Assembly (NCBI GenBank): GCA_016207825.1
Contig: JACQZI010000005.1
Coordinates: 65,122 to 108,948, forward strand
DNA: 43,827 bases
Direction: 5' to 3'
Source of the DNA: Planctomycetota bacterium
Lineage (GTDB): Bacteria; Planctomycetota; MHYJ01; JACQXL01; JACQZI01
Shown: piece by piece, positions 16,711 through 24,624 of the stretch
Layout of the letters: the number at the start of each line of letters is the position of its first letter
Position numbering within the stretch: the first letter of the stretch is position 1
The notes under the pieces: model-generated
Told to the model about the DNA's origin: nothing
The model's input: only the letters and a program-made list of their open reading frames with translations
The model's database searches: none
Position numbers and translations under genes: made by a program

Positions 16711-17775
16711 TTACTTTCTATACTTCCTTAAAGCCTCCAGCGCACGTTTCATATCATCCGGCAAATCCGCGCAGAACGACATTATATTGCCGCTTAGCGG
16801 ATGTTGGAACATTATTTTATAAGCATGTAACGCCTGCCGGTCAAGTAATATCTCATTTAATAAATTATCGTCGGATTCCTTTTTGAGTTCCTCCGTCAGT
16901 AAATCGCCTATGGAAAGCTTTGCACTGCCTCCGTAAGTGGTGTCACCGACTATCGGGTGTCCGATAGAAGCCAGATGAACCCGTATCTGGTGGGTCCGGC
17001 CAGTTTTGGGCGCGACCTTGACAAAGGTAAATCCCTTAAAGCGCTCCTGGACCTCGTAATGGGAAACAGCCTCTCGGCCTTCGCCTTTCTTGGCAACCGC
17101 CATTTTCTCCTTATGGAATTTATGGCGCGACATTGGCTTGTCTATAATATCCGAATCCATCTTTACCTCACCTTCCACGATTGCCAGATATTCCTTCTTA
17201 ATAGTCCGCTTGGCGAACTGCTTCCCCAGCGACATATGCGCCCGCGCGGTCTTGGCGGCAAGCATGATGCCGCTCGTATTCTTATCCAGCCGGTGGACAA
17301 TGCCCGGGCGGTAAATGGATTCATCGCTTGGCTTTTTTTTCCCTCCGACGATTCGCTCGAAATCCACGGCGGAAGGCAAAACCCCGCAATGGCCCAGCAA
17401 TGCGTTGGCAAGCGTGCCCGACCAATGCCCGCCTGCCGGATGAACGACCATATTCGGGGGCTTGTTGACGATAATCATATCTTCATCCTCGTGGATGATG
17501 GTAAGCGGGATAGATTCCGGCACCATCTGCGGCTTGATGAGGCGCGGAACGGAAAGCGTGATATTATCTCCCACATGGAGCTCGTAAGAAGGCTTGGAAG
17601 TTTTCCCGTTCACTTTGACTAAGCCATCCTTGATAAAACGCTGGATGAGGTTCCTGGAATATTCCTTCAGGCGCTTGGTAATGTAGACATCCAGACGGTA
17701 ATCTTCCAGCATCGCCTTCTGGATGGAGAACTGCAAGTCGAACAAATTATTCTTATCTATAATGATTGGTTTCAT
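16711..17775 (-). CDS. RluD-family 23S rRNA/tRNA pseudouridine synthase
   Basis: A 354-residue RluA/RluD-type pseudouridine synthase. An N-terminal S4 RNA-binding domain (RLKEYSRNLIQRFIKDGLVK, then VNGKTSKPSYELHVGD) precedes the catalytic domain with the signature GIVHRLDKNTSG, whose Asp is the nucleophile. IIVNKPPNMVVHPAGGHWSG and GRTHQIRVHLASIGHPIVGD are further family blocks. I take the ATG at 17775 rather than a TTG 39 bp upstream, because homology begins after it; neither has a clear Shine-Dalgarno. The likely target is 23S rRNA helix 69 if it is a true RluD, but RluA/C cannot be excluded. Its start faces the 22-bp array region. Confidence 0.93.
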   Translation of the reverse strand: MKPIIIDKNNLFDLQFSIQKAMLEDYRLDVYITKRLKEYSRNLIQRFIKDGLVKVNGKTSKPSYELHVGDNITLSVPRLIKPQMVPESIPLTIIHEDEDMIIVNKPPNMVVHPAGGHWSGTLANALLGHCGVLPSAVDFERIVGGKKKPSDESIYRPGIVHRLDKNTSGIMLAAKTARAHMSLGKQFAKRTIKKEYLAIVEGEVKMDSDIIDKPMSRHKFHKEKMAVAKKGEGREAVSHYEVQERFKGFTFVKVAPKTGRTHQIRVHLASIGHPIVGDTTYGGSAKLSIGDLLTEELKKESDDNLLNEILLDRQALHAYKIMFQHPLSGNIMSFCADLPDDMKRALEALRKYRK

Positions 17776-18050
17776 AGCGTTCAAGAATTTAACACAACCG
17801 CTTGCTGGGGTCAAGAATTAATTCGTTATGACTTTAGCACTGATGTTACATTAATGTATATAAAGAGAAAGAAACAAGCGTAAACTAAACGCCCCTCATT
17901 CGCCTAATCTACGGTGCTTTTCACTTCAATCTTGACAAAGCGGTTTTTGATGATTCAGTAGAATACAATATAATACACTTTCAGCCTTAAAGAATAAATA
18001 TATTCGTTTTCGCTCAGGGGGGTACTGCCCCCCACCCCTTAATTACATCC
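17776..18050. other. Intergenic stretch left of array 1, with palindrome and G-rich hairpin
   Basis: No gene is visible. TACATTAATGTA at 17847-17858 is a perfect 12-bp palindrome about 70 bp upstream of the rluD-type start and could be an operator. GGGGGG (18017-18022) and CCCCCC (18028-18033) form a 6-bp hairpin with a 5-nt loop just before the array. TTTCGCTCA (18008-18016) and GGGGGGTA here are repeated in front of the second array (42793-42801 and 42841-42848). Confidence 0.5.
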
Positions 18051-18358
18051 CCCCGGCCTATAAGATACTTCTCCCCGGTCTATAATCTACCTCTCCCCGG
18101 CCTATAATATACATGCCCCCGGTCTACAATCTACCTCTCCCCGGTCCATAGTATACAGGTCCTCGGCCTATAATATTTATCTCCCCCGTCTATAGTATAC
18201 ATGCCCCCCTCCTATAATATTCTTCTCCCCCATCCATAATACTTATTCCCCCGGTCTATGATATACTTCTCTCCCGCCTATAAGATACCTCTCCCCGGCC
18301 TACAATATACTTCTCCCCGGTCTACAGTATACATCTCCCCCGTCTATAATATACATGG
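18051..18358. repeat. Array 1: 14 tandem 22-bp units, degenerate but in exact register
   Basis: Fourteen consecutive units of exactly 22 bp fill this interval with no insertion or deletion, although most units differ at a few positions. A typical unit begins CCCCGG, has a core such as TATAATATAC, and ends in TCT or TGC. Five units carry a perfect TATAAT. The period is not a multiple of three, so no repeat protein is encoded. The array lies between two genes transcribed away from each other. No dyad spans the whole unit, so it is not a CRISPR array, and there are no spacers. Confidence 0.93.
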
Positions 18359-18401
18359 GCCGGGTGGATAAAGTTAATGAGGAGTAATTTAAAAACAGTT
18401 A

Positions 18402-18460
18402 ATAGGGACAGCCTTATATGTCAACAAAATTAAGGGTTTTGAGGCGTGGGATGTCCCTAT
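18402..18460. repeat. Perfect 9-bp inverted repeat, possible small mobile-element remnant
   Basis: ATAGGGACA at 18402-18410 and TGTCCCTAT at 18452-18460 are exact inverted repeats 41 bp apart. The 'gggaca...tgtccc' wording resembles ends seen around IS200/REP-associated (Y1) transposases, but no transposase is present, so this is at most a remnant or MITE. Confidence 0.45.
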
Positions 18461-18567
18461 AGTCCGAATCTGTCCCCAGTGCCCAACCGCTCAATGGGTT
18501 TTCCTCGCGTGACTTTTAATCCGCTTATAATTTGCAGCCATAGCGGATAAATGTTATATTGCCAATT

Positions 18568-19131
18568 ATGGTTAAGGAAACCACCGACAAAGGCCGTCTG
18601 TGCGAAGTTTGCTTTAAGCCGTTTCCTTTCCAGGCTATCCGCATGGCCGGCGCACGGGATCTCTGTCCGGAATGCCTTTGGCGCACAAAAAAGCAAGAAG
18701 AAAACGCCCGGGTGGAGAAATCGCCCAAACCGGAAAGGAAAGAAATCAGCGTTGAGCACGATAAATTTCTTTCTTCACGAACTCTCTTCCGAATTCTTTT
18801 TAATCTATTACGGTTGGCGATTCTGATTTCCACAATGCTCTTTATGGATGCCATGGGCGATTTCCGCGGGTATTTCGAGGGACTGCTAATTTCTGATTTT
18901 GTGTGCCTTTTGGTTTATCGCCTGAAAACCCATGACAATTTTCCAGTAATAGAGACAATTATTTCCGCCGTGACGATTGTCAGCACGATTGCCACCATCA
19001 CCGATGGCGAATCGTTTTTCCTGGTTTTTGGGTTTGTCTTCACCCTGCTTTTTAAAGTCGCTTATTACCGGATGCTTTATCTCATGAAAAAACAGCGTGC
19101 AAGTAAAACACATGAGACACTCTACCCATAA
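18568..19131 (+). CDS. Small membrane protein with N-terminal four-Cys zinc ribbon
   Basis: A 187-residue protein of unknown function. An N-terminal zinc ribbon (CEVCFKPFPFQ, then LCPECLWR) is followed by a charged Lys/Glu linker and three or four membrane segments (IVSTIATITDG and FFLVFGFVFTLLFKVAYY are parts of them). The ATG at 18568 is chosen; a TTG three codons upstream is possible. No Shine-Dalgarno is seen. Zinc ribbon plus membrane domain is common in small uncharacterised bacterial proteins, and I cannot assign a family. It stands alone between the 22-bp array and a repeat-like CACGTG region, and its last codons overlap the start of the latter. Confidence 0.7.
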   Translation: MVKETTDKGRLCEVCFKPFPFQAIRMAGARDLCPECLWRTKKQEENARVEKSPKPERKEISVEHDKFLSSRTLFRILFNLLRLAILISTMLFMDAMGDFRGYFEGLLISDFVCLLVYRLKTHDNFPVIETIISAVTIVSTIATITDGESFFLVFGFVFTLLFKVAYYRMLYLMKKQRASKTHETLYP

Positions 19132-19195
19132 AACACATGGCCTGACACGTGAGCAACACGTGGGACACTTTTGCCAATTCCAATAAAATCAACGT
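19095..19195. repeat. Cluster of CACGTG/CACATG motifs at 11-12 bp spacing
   Basis: CACATG occurs at 19109 and 19134, and CACGTG at 19146 and 19157, the last three spaced 12 and 11 bp. Further ACGTG-like copies lie near 19096 and 19191. The spacing is close to one helical turn and half of 22 bp, and the motif resembles the ACGTGCC start of array 2 units. It may be a decayed array or a regulatory site. Confidence 0.4.
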
Positions 19196-19378
19196 GCTGC
19201 TAATGAATTATTCTTGACACAAAATACTCCTTTCATATAATAAGCGATAAGTAATATGCTCTAAAAGCTGCACGTGCCAATCCAGAGTTTAGTGCCCATA
19301 AAGAAAATTGATTTATAACATCTGGTAAATAAAGCGGAACGTATCCAATAGGCATCTCGAGAGGGGAAGTGGAGTCCC

Positions 19379-19441
19379 GGCCCATGGCGTCGGGGAGGTA
19401 ACAGGAGTATTCCACGATAGCCCCAACCTGTTTCCATGGCC
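19379..19441 (+). other. Possible structured leader upstream of the TPR lipoprotein gene
   Basis: An outer stem can form between GGCCCATGG (19379-19387, one C bulged) and CCATGGCC (19434-19441). Inside it AACAGG (19400-19405) pairs with CCTGTT (19427-19432), and GGGG/CCCC offers an alternative crossing pair. It ends 31 bp before the ATG. It does not match any riboswitch class I recognise. Apart from this and the CACGTG cluster I see nothing in 19132-19472. Confidence 0.35.
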
Positions 19442-19472
19442 AAATGCGGTACACAAATAAAGGAGAAAACAA

Positions 19473-20090
19473 ATGCGAAACGCAGGTAAATCTCTTTCAG
19501 TGGGAAAAAGGTTCTTATTAGGCGTGATTTCGTTAGCAGGGTTGATTTCCTGTGGAAACAATGGCGATGCTCGTGCTTTCAACTACGAAGGAACGGAAAA
19601 ATTCAACGCAGCGTTTTATGCAGAAGCCATTTACCTATTCAATAGGGCCATTGAAATAGATCCCAAGCTTTCAGAAGCGTATACCAATCGCGCCATGGCA
19701 AAATGCGCATTGGAGGAATACGAGAGTGCTCTGGAAGACTGGAAAATTTACCTTACCCTTGAAAAAGAAATCTATATAATACACAAGAGTGAATACGAGC
19801 ATGCCAAAGAAATGGTGGAGAATATGAAAAGCGACCCGAAGTCATTTTATTATCGGCGCGCCGATAAAGAATGGAATAGCAACAAGCTTAATGAAGCATT
19901 GGCTGATTTCACTAAAGTGCTTGAACTTGATCCCGAAGACGCCGAGGTTTACATCAAAAGAGGTTCGATAAAGGAAACAATGGGTGATTTTCCGGGCGCA
20001 GTTGAAGATTACGAAGAATCCATCAGATTAAGACCGGAATATGAAAAAGACATTAGGCGGTTGATTGACCGGGTTAAAGAAAAGTGGTAG
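19473..20090 (+). CDS. TPR-repeat lipoprotein
   Basis: A 205-residue lipoprotein. The signal KRFLLGVISLAGLISC ends in lipobox LISC. At least four tetratricopeptide-type helical pairs follow, for example FYAEAIYLFNRAIEIDPKL, ALADFTKVLELDPEDAEVY and AVEDYEESIRLRPEYEKD. TPRs mediate protein contacts, so a scaffold role at the inner face of the outer membrane is likely; the partner is unknown. The start has AAAGGAG at 7-nt spacing, one of the best ribosome sites in the window. It stands alone and is convergent with the ABC-2 permease gene. Confidence 0.88.
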   Translation: MRNAGKSLSVGKRFLLGVISLAGLISCGNNGDARAFNYEGTEKFNAAFYAEAIYLFNRAIEIDPKLSEAYTNRAMAKCALEEYESALEDWKIYLTLEKEIYIIHKSEYEHAKEMVENMKSDPKSFYYRRADKEWNSNKLNEALADFTKVLELDPEDAEVYIKRGSIKETMGDFPGAVEDYEESIRLRPEYEKDIRRLIDRVKEKW

Positions 20091-20191
20091 AAATCGCTTT
20101 AAAAGCCCTGCCCGCTCCGTTAGTTCGCTTCACATTCGTTCGCGGTCTCTTCAAGGGCACGTGGGGAAGCTAACGGCAAATCAGCATCCCC

Positions 20192-21880
20192 CTACACCTC
20201 CAACCGTTCAATGGATTTCAGTCCATACCTCAGAGGAAAATATGCCGCGGCAACGCCTATTACGGTGATTAAGCCGGTTGTTACCATCCGCCAGAAATAC
20301 AAATCGTGCCTGCCTAAATATCTGAATGAATGATATAAATGCGATGGAGCGGCTTGTATGAATACAATCGATAAAACAAATATCATGCTTAAAACCAGGG
20401 TCAGTGTCCCGCCGAAGCCGGCAACCATCTTGGAAGGATTATCTTCCTTAAGATTCGGGTATATCGCGCCGAAGCCGACCGCCAGTCCTGAAAGACCCAG
20501 GCATATAATAAAAACCGTATACGCCTGCATTATCGTATCATAAAGCGAAATCCTCAACATCTGGTTAGAGACAAACATCAGGCTCTCGCTTATCACCAAA
20601 GAACTTATCAGGGCAAGCAGGAATTTCCCGTAGACAATGGTTCGCCGGGTAATCGGCGCCATGCCGATGACCCAAAACCTTTGGCCTTCCAGACTCAACT
20701 GCGGATAGACGAAACGCGTGGTAAAGGTCGCCATGGTCAGGCTGGTTGCCATGAGATTGAGGAACGATATCAGGAACTGCCAGAACCTTTCCGTAGTCGG
20801 CAGATACGGAAGATTCCTTAAGTTGACGAAATATACGCCCAAGAGGCCGAAGAAGATAAGCGATTGCGACCACTGGACAGGGTCGCGTAATAACGATTTT
20901 ATATCCTTGATTATTATTTCCCTTAAAGGCCTCGGCAGTAAAAAGAGACATATCCCCCCTAAGAAATCCACCCATGTGCTAACCGGATATTTCTTATCGC
21001 TCCGTGATGATTGCATCCGCGAATAGCCCGTAAGATAATACCGGCGGACAAATGCCGTCAAGAGGAACACGATAAAAAGAGACTGCGCGAGGATAAACAG
21101 GAAAAAGAAACTTATCCCGTGCAAGTCCGCCCTTGACGAGGACATCACCCCCTGCACCAGCCAGTAACTGGGGAGAAGCGGGTTCTGGGCAAAGGAGAAC
21201 TTGCTTAAGAACTCCTCCATCCAGCGCACGGTAAAGGTCAACGCGGTTCCGCGCAGTTCTATAAGAGTGCTTATCAAAACCATGGCTAAGCCTATTGTCG
21301 CGGCAACGGCGACAAGGACAATCTGCCTTTTACGGCGCGGCATGTAGGTGGCAATCATCATGGAGATAAATATGCCCATCCCGGCCGGGATAAAGAGATA
21401 AATGATGATAAAGATAACGCTCAAAGGATAAAAGGAAAAAGGCAATCCCCGGTGGATTCCGTAAGCAAAAAGGAACGGGGTCACCAGAAAAAGGAACGCC
21501 CACGATGAAAAGCTCAGTGATTCCATTAACTTGTAACCGAACAAACTGCCGTTGCTTAAAGGGAAAGGTATCAGGAATTCGGTTTCCCTGGCTTTATAAA
21601 GGCCGGAAAAGCTGATGATGGCGTTGCTGACGACAAGCATAAGTGTCAAAGCAAGGAATAATAGCCCGAAAAGATATTCAGTAAGGAAATCTATCCCGAC
21701 ATCCGGAAAGGTGGAAAGGAAAACGTATCCCCTGGTAAAAACAGCATACAGGCCGAACCAGAAACTAACTGTTGCCAGGAATATAACGATAATCTTAAGC
21801 TTGGATTCCCGGAACAAGCCGAGCAGGCGGTTTTTCAATCCCCAGAATTTGGTCTGGGCTAATGCCGTAAAATTATTCAT
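20192..21880 (-). CDS. ABC-2-type exporter permease subunit
   Basis: A 562-residue integral membrane protein with about twelve hydrophobic segments. The arrangement (GLYKARETEFLIPFPLSN after the third helix, and a C-terminal LEGQRFWVIGMAPITRRTIV loop) resembles large ABC exporter permeases encoded next to an EcsA-like ATPase. It should form the membrane channel for the ATPase encoded 23 bp upstream; the cargo is unknown. The start has AAGGA about 12 nt away. About 100 bp separate it from the convergent TPR lipoprotein gene; that gap contains CCGTTAG/CTAACGG and GCCCT/AGGGC inverted pairs but no clear terminator. Confidence 0.87.
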   Translation of the reverse strand: MNNFTALAQTKFWGLKNRLLGLFRESKLKIIVIFLATVSFWFGLYAVFTRGYVFLSTFPDVGIDFLTEYLFGLLFLALTLMLVVSNAIISFSGLYKARETEFLIPFPLSNGSLFGYKLMESLSFSSWAFLFLVTPFLFAYGIHRGLPFSFYPLSVIFIIIYLFIPAGMGIFISMMIATYMPRRKRQIVLVAVAATIGLAMVLISTLIELRGTALTFTVRWMEEFLSKFSFAQNPLLPSYWLVQGVMSSSRADLHGISFFFLFILAQSLFIVFLLTAFVRRYYLTGYSRMQSSRSDKKYPVSTWVDFLGGICLFLLPRPLREIIIKDIKSLLRDPVQWSQSLIFFGLLGVYFVNLRNLPYLPTTERFWQFLISFLNLMATSLTMATFTTRFVYPQLSLEGQRFWVIGMAPITRRTIVYGKFLLALISSLVISESLMFVSNQMLRISLYDTIMQAYTVFIICLGLSGLAVGFGAIYPNLKEDNPSKMVAGFGGTLTLVLSMIFVLSIVFIQAAPSHLYHSFRYLGRHDLYFWRMVTTGLITVIGVAAAYFPLRYGLKSIERLEV

Positions 21881-21903
21881 CTATTTTTTAATCCTTACGT
21901 TCT

Positions 21904-22686
21904 TTAGTCTGCCTTTGAGCAGTTTTGTGTCAGCGCCATGAAGACATCCTCCAAATCTCCCGCCTGCGCCCAAGCTTCGGTGGGCAGGCCTTCCTGCTTG
22001 GCGCGCGCTTTAAGTTCCTGCAATGTCCCTACGGTAAGCAATTGCCCCCTATTAATTATGCCGATGCGATCGGCGGTTTCCTCCGCCACGGAAAGAAGAT
22101 GGGTCGACATGAATATCGTCCGCCCGTTTTCTTTTACTTCCTTACGGAATAAATCCTTGACGAGCTTGATGCTTGCCGGGTCTAAACCGACCAAAGGCTC
22201 ATCCACCACAATCAATCCGCCCCGGGCGGGCTGGTGCAGGAAACTCGCGGAAATTATCAGGCGCTGTTTCATGCCCAAGGAATAAGTTTCCGTCAGCTGG
22301 TCGATATACTCGCCCATCTCGAACATGGCGACATATTTATCCAGCGCCTGCTTGAAGACGTCTTTTTCCATCTTATAAACATGGCCGACGAACTTGAGGA
22401 ACTCCCTGCCGGAAAGCTTGTCATAAACAAACGGCTGGTCAGGAATATAAGCGAGCATCTTTTTGGCTTCGAGGTATTCTTTCTGGCGATGGATATTATG
22501 CCCGTAGATACTGACAGAGCCAAACGTGGGCTTAAGGAGCCCGACCATCATCTTGACCGTGGTGGTCTTGCCGGCGCCGTTCGGGCCGATAAAGGCGAAA
22601 AGCTCGCCATACGGTATTTCCAGGTTAAGGTTAAAAACGGCAATTTTGTCTCCGTAATGCTTGGTTAAGTTTTCAAGTTTTATCAT
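21904..22686 (-). CDS. ABC transporter ATP-binding protein
   Basis: A 260-residue ATPase with all motifs: Walker A GPNGAGKTT, Q-loop region around AYIPDQPFVYDKLSG, signature SLGMKQRLIIS, Walker B GLIVVDEPLVGLDP and the H-loop STHLL. The signature starts SLGMKQ rather than LSGGQ, as in many ABC-2 exporters of the EcsA/CcmA type. It is the first gene of a two-gene exporter operon with the permease at 20192-21880. Substrate cannot be inferred. Confidence 0.93.
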   Translation of the reverse strand: MIKLENLTKHYGDKIAVFNLNLEIPYGELFAFIGPNGAGKTTTVKMMVGLLKPTFGSVSIYGHNIHRQKEYLEAKKMLAYIPDQPFVYDKLSGREFLKFVGHVYKMEKDVFKQALDKYVAMFEMGEYIDQLTETYSLGMKQRLIISASFLHQPARGGLIVVDEPLVGLDPASIKLVKDLFRKEVKENGRTIFMSTHLLSVAEETADRIGIINRGQLLTVGTLQELKARAKQEGLPTEAWAQAGDLEDVFMALTQNCSKAD

Positions 22687-22723
22687 ACTGCTCCTCGGCT
22701 TAACACAAACTCATTCCTTCATT

Positions 22724-22794
22724 GTCATTCCCGCGCAAGCGGGAATCCAGCAATCCTGTTGGCAAAACTGGATACCTGCTTTCACAAGTATGAC
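22724..22794. repeat. REP/MITE-like dispersed palindromic element
   Basis: The element starts GTCATTCCCGCGCAAGCGGG and ends with AAGTATGAC, bounded by GTCAT/ATGAC. The left half is a near-perfect hairpin (ATTCCCGC/GCGGGAAT), CCAG/CTGG sits in the middle, and the right half is eroded. This is the widespread 'GTCATTCCCGC-GCGGGAATCCAG' intergenic palindrome type. It lies upstream of the ABC ATPase gene, in a 137-bp gap. Confidence 0.75.
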
Positions 22795-22823
22795 TATCTA
22801 ATAAGATACCACATCATTTACTC

Positions 22824-23573
22824 TTAGTTTTGCTCCCTCAAGAAATATATGCCCGGACCGATGAGTTCTTCTTTTAGCACACGGCCGTCCGGTGTAATCC
22901 AGGCGGTCGGCTTAAATCCTTTATAATCCAGAACAACCTCATAAACATCATATTCCTTGTTTTGCCATTCCATTTTAGACATGGATTCGACCACCGCACG
23001 GACGCGCTCGACCGCACCGTTTATCGGATTAACCATGGTAATAGTCCATTCCTTGCCCACGCTTAAAGCAGGCATGGAAATAAAAGGCGAAAAGCCGTTG
23101 GAGAGTGTCGCATTGGATGTATTTTCATAACGGCTGGTCTTGGTCTGGGCGCCGTCAAATACCGTGACGACCATATCGTTGCCTTCGGCCTTGCCGCTGA
23201 TTTTATAATTGATGACGGATGACTTTATGAAAAACTCGAAAGAGTCCGGCTGGTATTTCGGGTTAACCAGGGTATAACCGCTTATTTTGATTCTTTCGTT
23301 GAGGACAAATGAACTGATATTTATTTCCGAGTTGTTTGATATTTTATGATAGCCATCTTCCCGGAGTTCGATATCGGTAATTGAAAATCCGACCTTTTTA
23401 TTAAGAAAATAAATACCCATCCGCGTTTGGGTAATGGCTGATTTATTCTTAAGGAATGTCTCATAAGAAGGATTAGAAAGAATTGGCAAGCCGGGAATAA
23501 CCTCCTTGCTTATATAAAGGAAAGTCATTATTCCCCAGAAGACAACGATAAAGAAAGAAAACAGTTTGCCCAT
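22824..23573 (-). CDS. Membrane-anchored envelope protein, unknown function
   Basis: A 249-residue protein with one N-terminal membrane segment (FSFFIVVFWGIMTFLYI) and a predicted periplasmic beta-rich body. The closing pattern (YDVYEVVLDYKGFKPTAW, then ITPDGRVLKEE) resembles beta-sheet domains of the DUF3108 or transglutaminase-associated sort, in which a measured lipid-like or peptide value is 'converted' and used further, but I cannot name a family. It begins 9 bp after dapA on the same strand, so it is probably cotranscribed with it. Start signals are weak. Confidence 0.7.
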   Translation of the reverse strand: MGKLFSFFIVVFWGIMTFLYISKEVIPGLPILSNPSYETFLKNKSAITQTRMGIYFLNKKVGFSITDIELREDGYHKISNNSEINISSFVLNERIKISGYTLVNPKYQPDSFEFFIKSSVINYKISGKAEGNDMVVTVFDGAQTKTSRYENTSNATLSNGFSPFISMPALSVGKEWTITMVNPINGAVERVRAVVESMSKMEWQNKEYDVYEVVLDYKGFKPTAWITPDGRVLKEELIGPGIYFLREQN

Positions 23574-23582
23574 TTACCGATA

Positions 23583-24458
23583 CTAACTTTTATATTTCCT
23601 TAAAACGGATTTCAGCTTGCGGAGGTTTTCCCTGGCAAGAGGGACTAGCGGCAGGCGCACTTCGTTGTTTATCTTGCCGGCAAGCGCCAGGGCGGTTTTT
23701 ACCGGGACAGGATTGGATTCCAGAAATAGCGCCTTGGAAAGCGGTAATAAATACTCATGCACCTTCGCCGCTTCTTTGAAATTCCCCTGGATGCACAAAT
23801 TGACTAAAAGAACAACTTCATCCGGCATGATATTAGCAAGCACGGAAATGACGCCTTTCGCACCAAGCTCCATCATCTGGCAGGTAAGCGAATCTTCTCC
23901 AGAAAGGATGGTAATATCAGACAAGTGCCTCAGGCGTTTTATTTCTTCCATATCGCTTATCGCTTCCTTAACGGCAACGATGTTTTTAAGTTTGCTCAAG
24001 CGTGCAATGGTTTCCGGCTTTATGGAAACGACGGTCCGCGAAGGAACATTATAAAGAATAAGCGGGACCTTCGGCACGCTTTGGGAAATGGCTTTAAAGT
24101 GCTGGAACATTCCTTCCTGGGAAGGCTTGTTGTAATAAGGAACGACCACAAGCGCCCCATCAACACCAAGCGAGGCAGCAGTTTTGGTAAAAGCAATGCT
24201 TCGAAAAGTATCGTTCGTGCCGGTGTAAGCGATTACAGGAACCCTGCCTTTACAACGCCTGATGGTTGTTTTTATGACGGATATTTTTTCTTCCCCGGAA
24301 AGAGTACACGACTCACCGGTCGTGGCGCAGACAACAATGCCGTTAATCCCGCATCTTATCTGGAAATCCACGAGTTCGATAAGCCTGGGAAAATCAATCT
24401 TCCCCCTTCTAAAAGGTGTAACCAGAGCGACAAAAGCACCTTCAAACATATTTTTCAT
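23583..24458 (-). CDS. dapA: 4-hydroxy-tetrahydrodipicolinate synthase
   Basis: Condenses pyruvate with aspartate semialdehyde, the first committed step of lysine/diaminopimelate synthesis, upstream of DapB (5243-5986). The 291-residue TIM barrel has the Schiff-base lysine Lys164 in VAVKEA, Tyr136 and Arg141 in LYNVPSRTVVS, and the Thr46-Thr47 pair in CATTGESCTLS. Length is typical. There is no Shine-Dalgarno before the ATG at 24458; Met4 is an alternative start. It heads a two-gene unit with the anchored protein at 22824-23573. The upstream gap to the divergent cyclase gene is 166 bp. Confidence 0.95.
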   Translation of the reverse strand: MKNMFEGAFVALVTPFRRGKIDFPRLIELVDFQIRCGINGIVVCATTGESCTLSGEEKISVIKTTIRRCKGRVPVIAYTGTNDTFRSIAFTKTAASLGVDGALVVVPYYNKPSQEGMFQHFKAISQSVPKVPLILYNVPSRTVVSIKPETIARLSKLKNIVAVKEAISDMEEIKRLRHLSDITILSGEDSLTCQMMELGAKGVISVLANIMPDEVVLLVNLCIQGNFKEAAKVHEYLLPLSKALFLESNPVPVKTALALAGKINNEVRLPLVPLARENLRKLKSVLRKYKS

Positions 24459-24589
24459 TTATTCGGCTATTTAGTTTAATAATAATACCCTGAAATGGCA
24501 AGTAAAATAGGCGGGTAGTTTCCGCGTGAAGCGCCTAACCAGGCTACATCGAGGTAAATAATCCCGGTTAACTTTTTAGTATCATAATA

Positions 24590-24619
24590 TTGAAAAACTT
24601 TTATATATTTGTATATTAT
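24590..24619 (+). promoter_or_regulatory. Candidate promoter placing the cyclase transcript start at its ATG (leaderless)
   Basis: TTGAAA (24590-24595), an 18-bp spacer, then TATTAT (24614-24619). The -10 box ends 5 bp before the ATG at 24625, so transcription would begin at or next to the start codon. No Shine-Dalgarno is present. Confidence 0.5.
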
Positions 24620-24624
24620 ACGGT

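Noticed and set aside
17932-17975. TTGACA followed by TAGAAT as a plus-strand promoter
   Set aside because: The spacer is about 21 bp, too long for a sigma70 promoter.
18051-18358. CRISPR array
   Set aside because: There are no unique spacers and no constant repeats; every 22-bp unit is a degenerate copy of the same sequence, and no cas gene is near.
19233-19472. 79-residue minus-strand open reading frame
   Set aside because: It covers the possible structured leader, has no ribosome site, and its sequence resembles no family.
20117-20176. Pseudoknot-like crossing of GCCCT/AGGGC and CCGTTAG/CTAACGG between convergent genes
   Set aside because: Short stems in a GC-rich gap; no T-run and no known RNA class, so chance is as likely.
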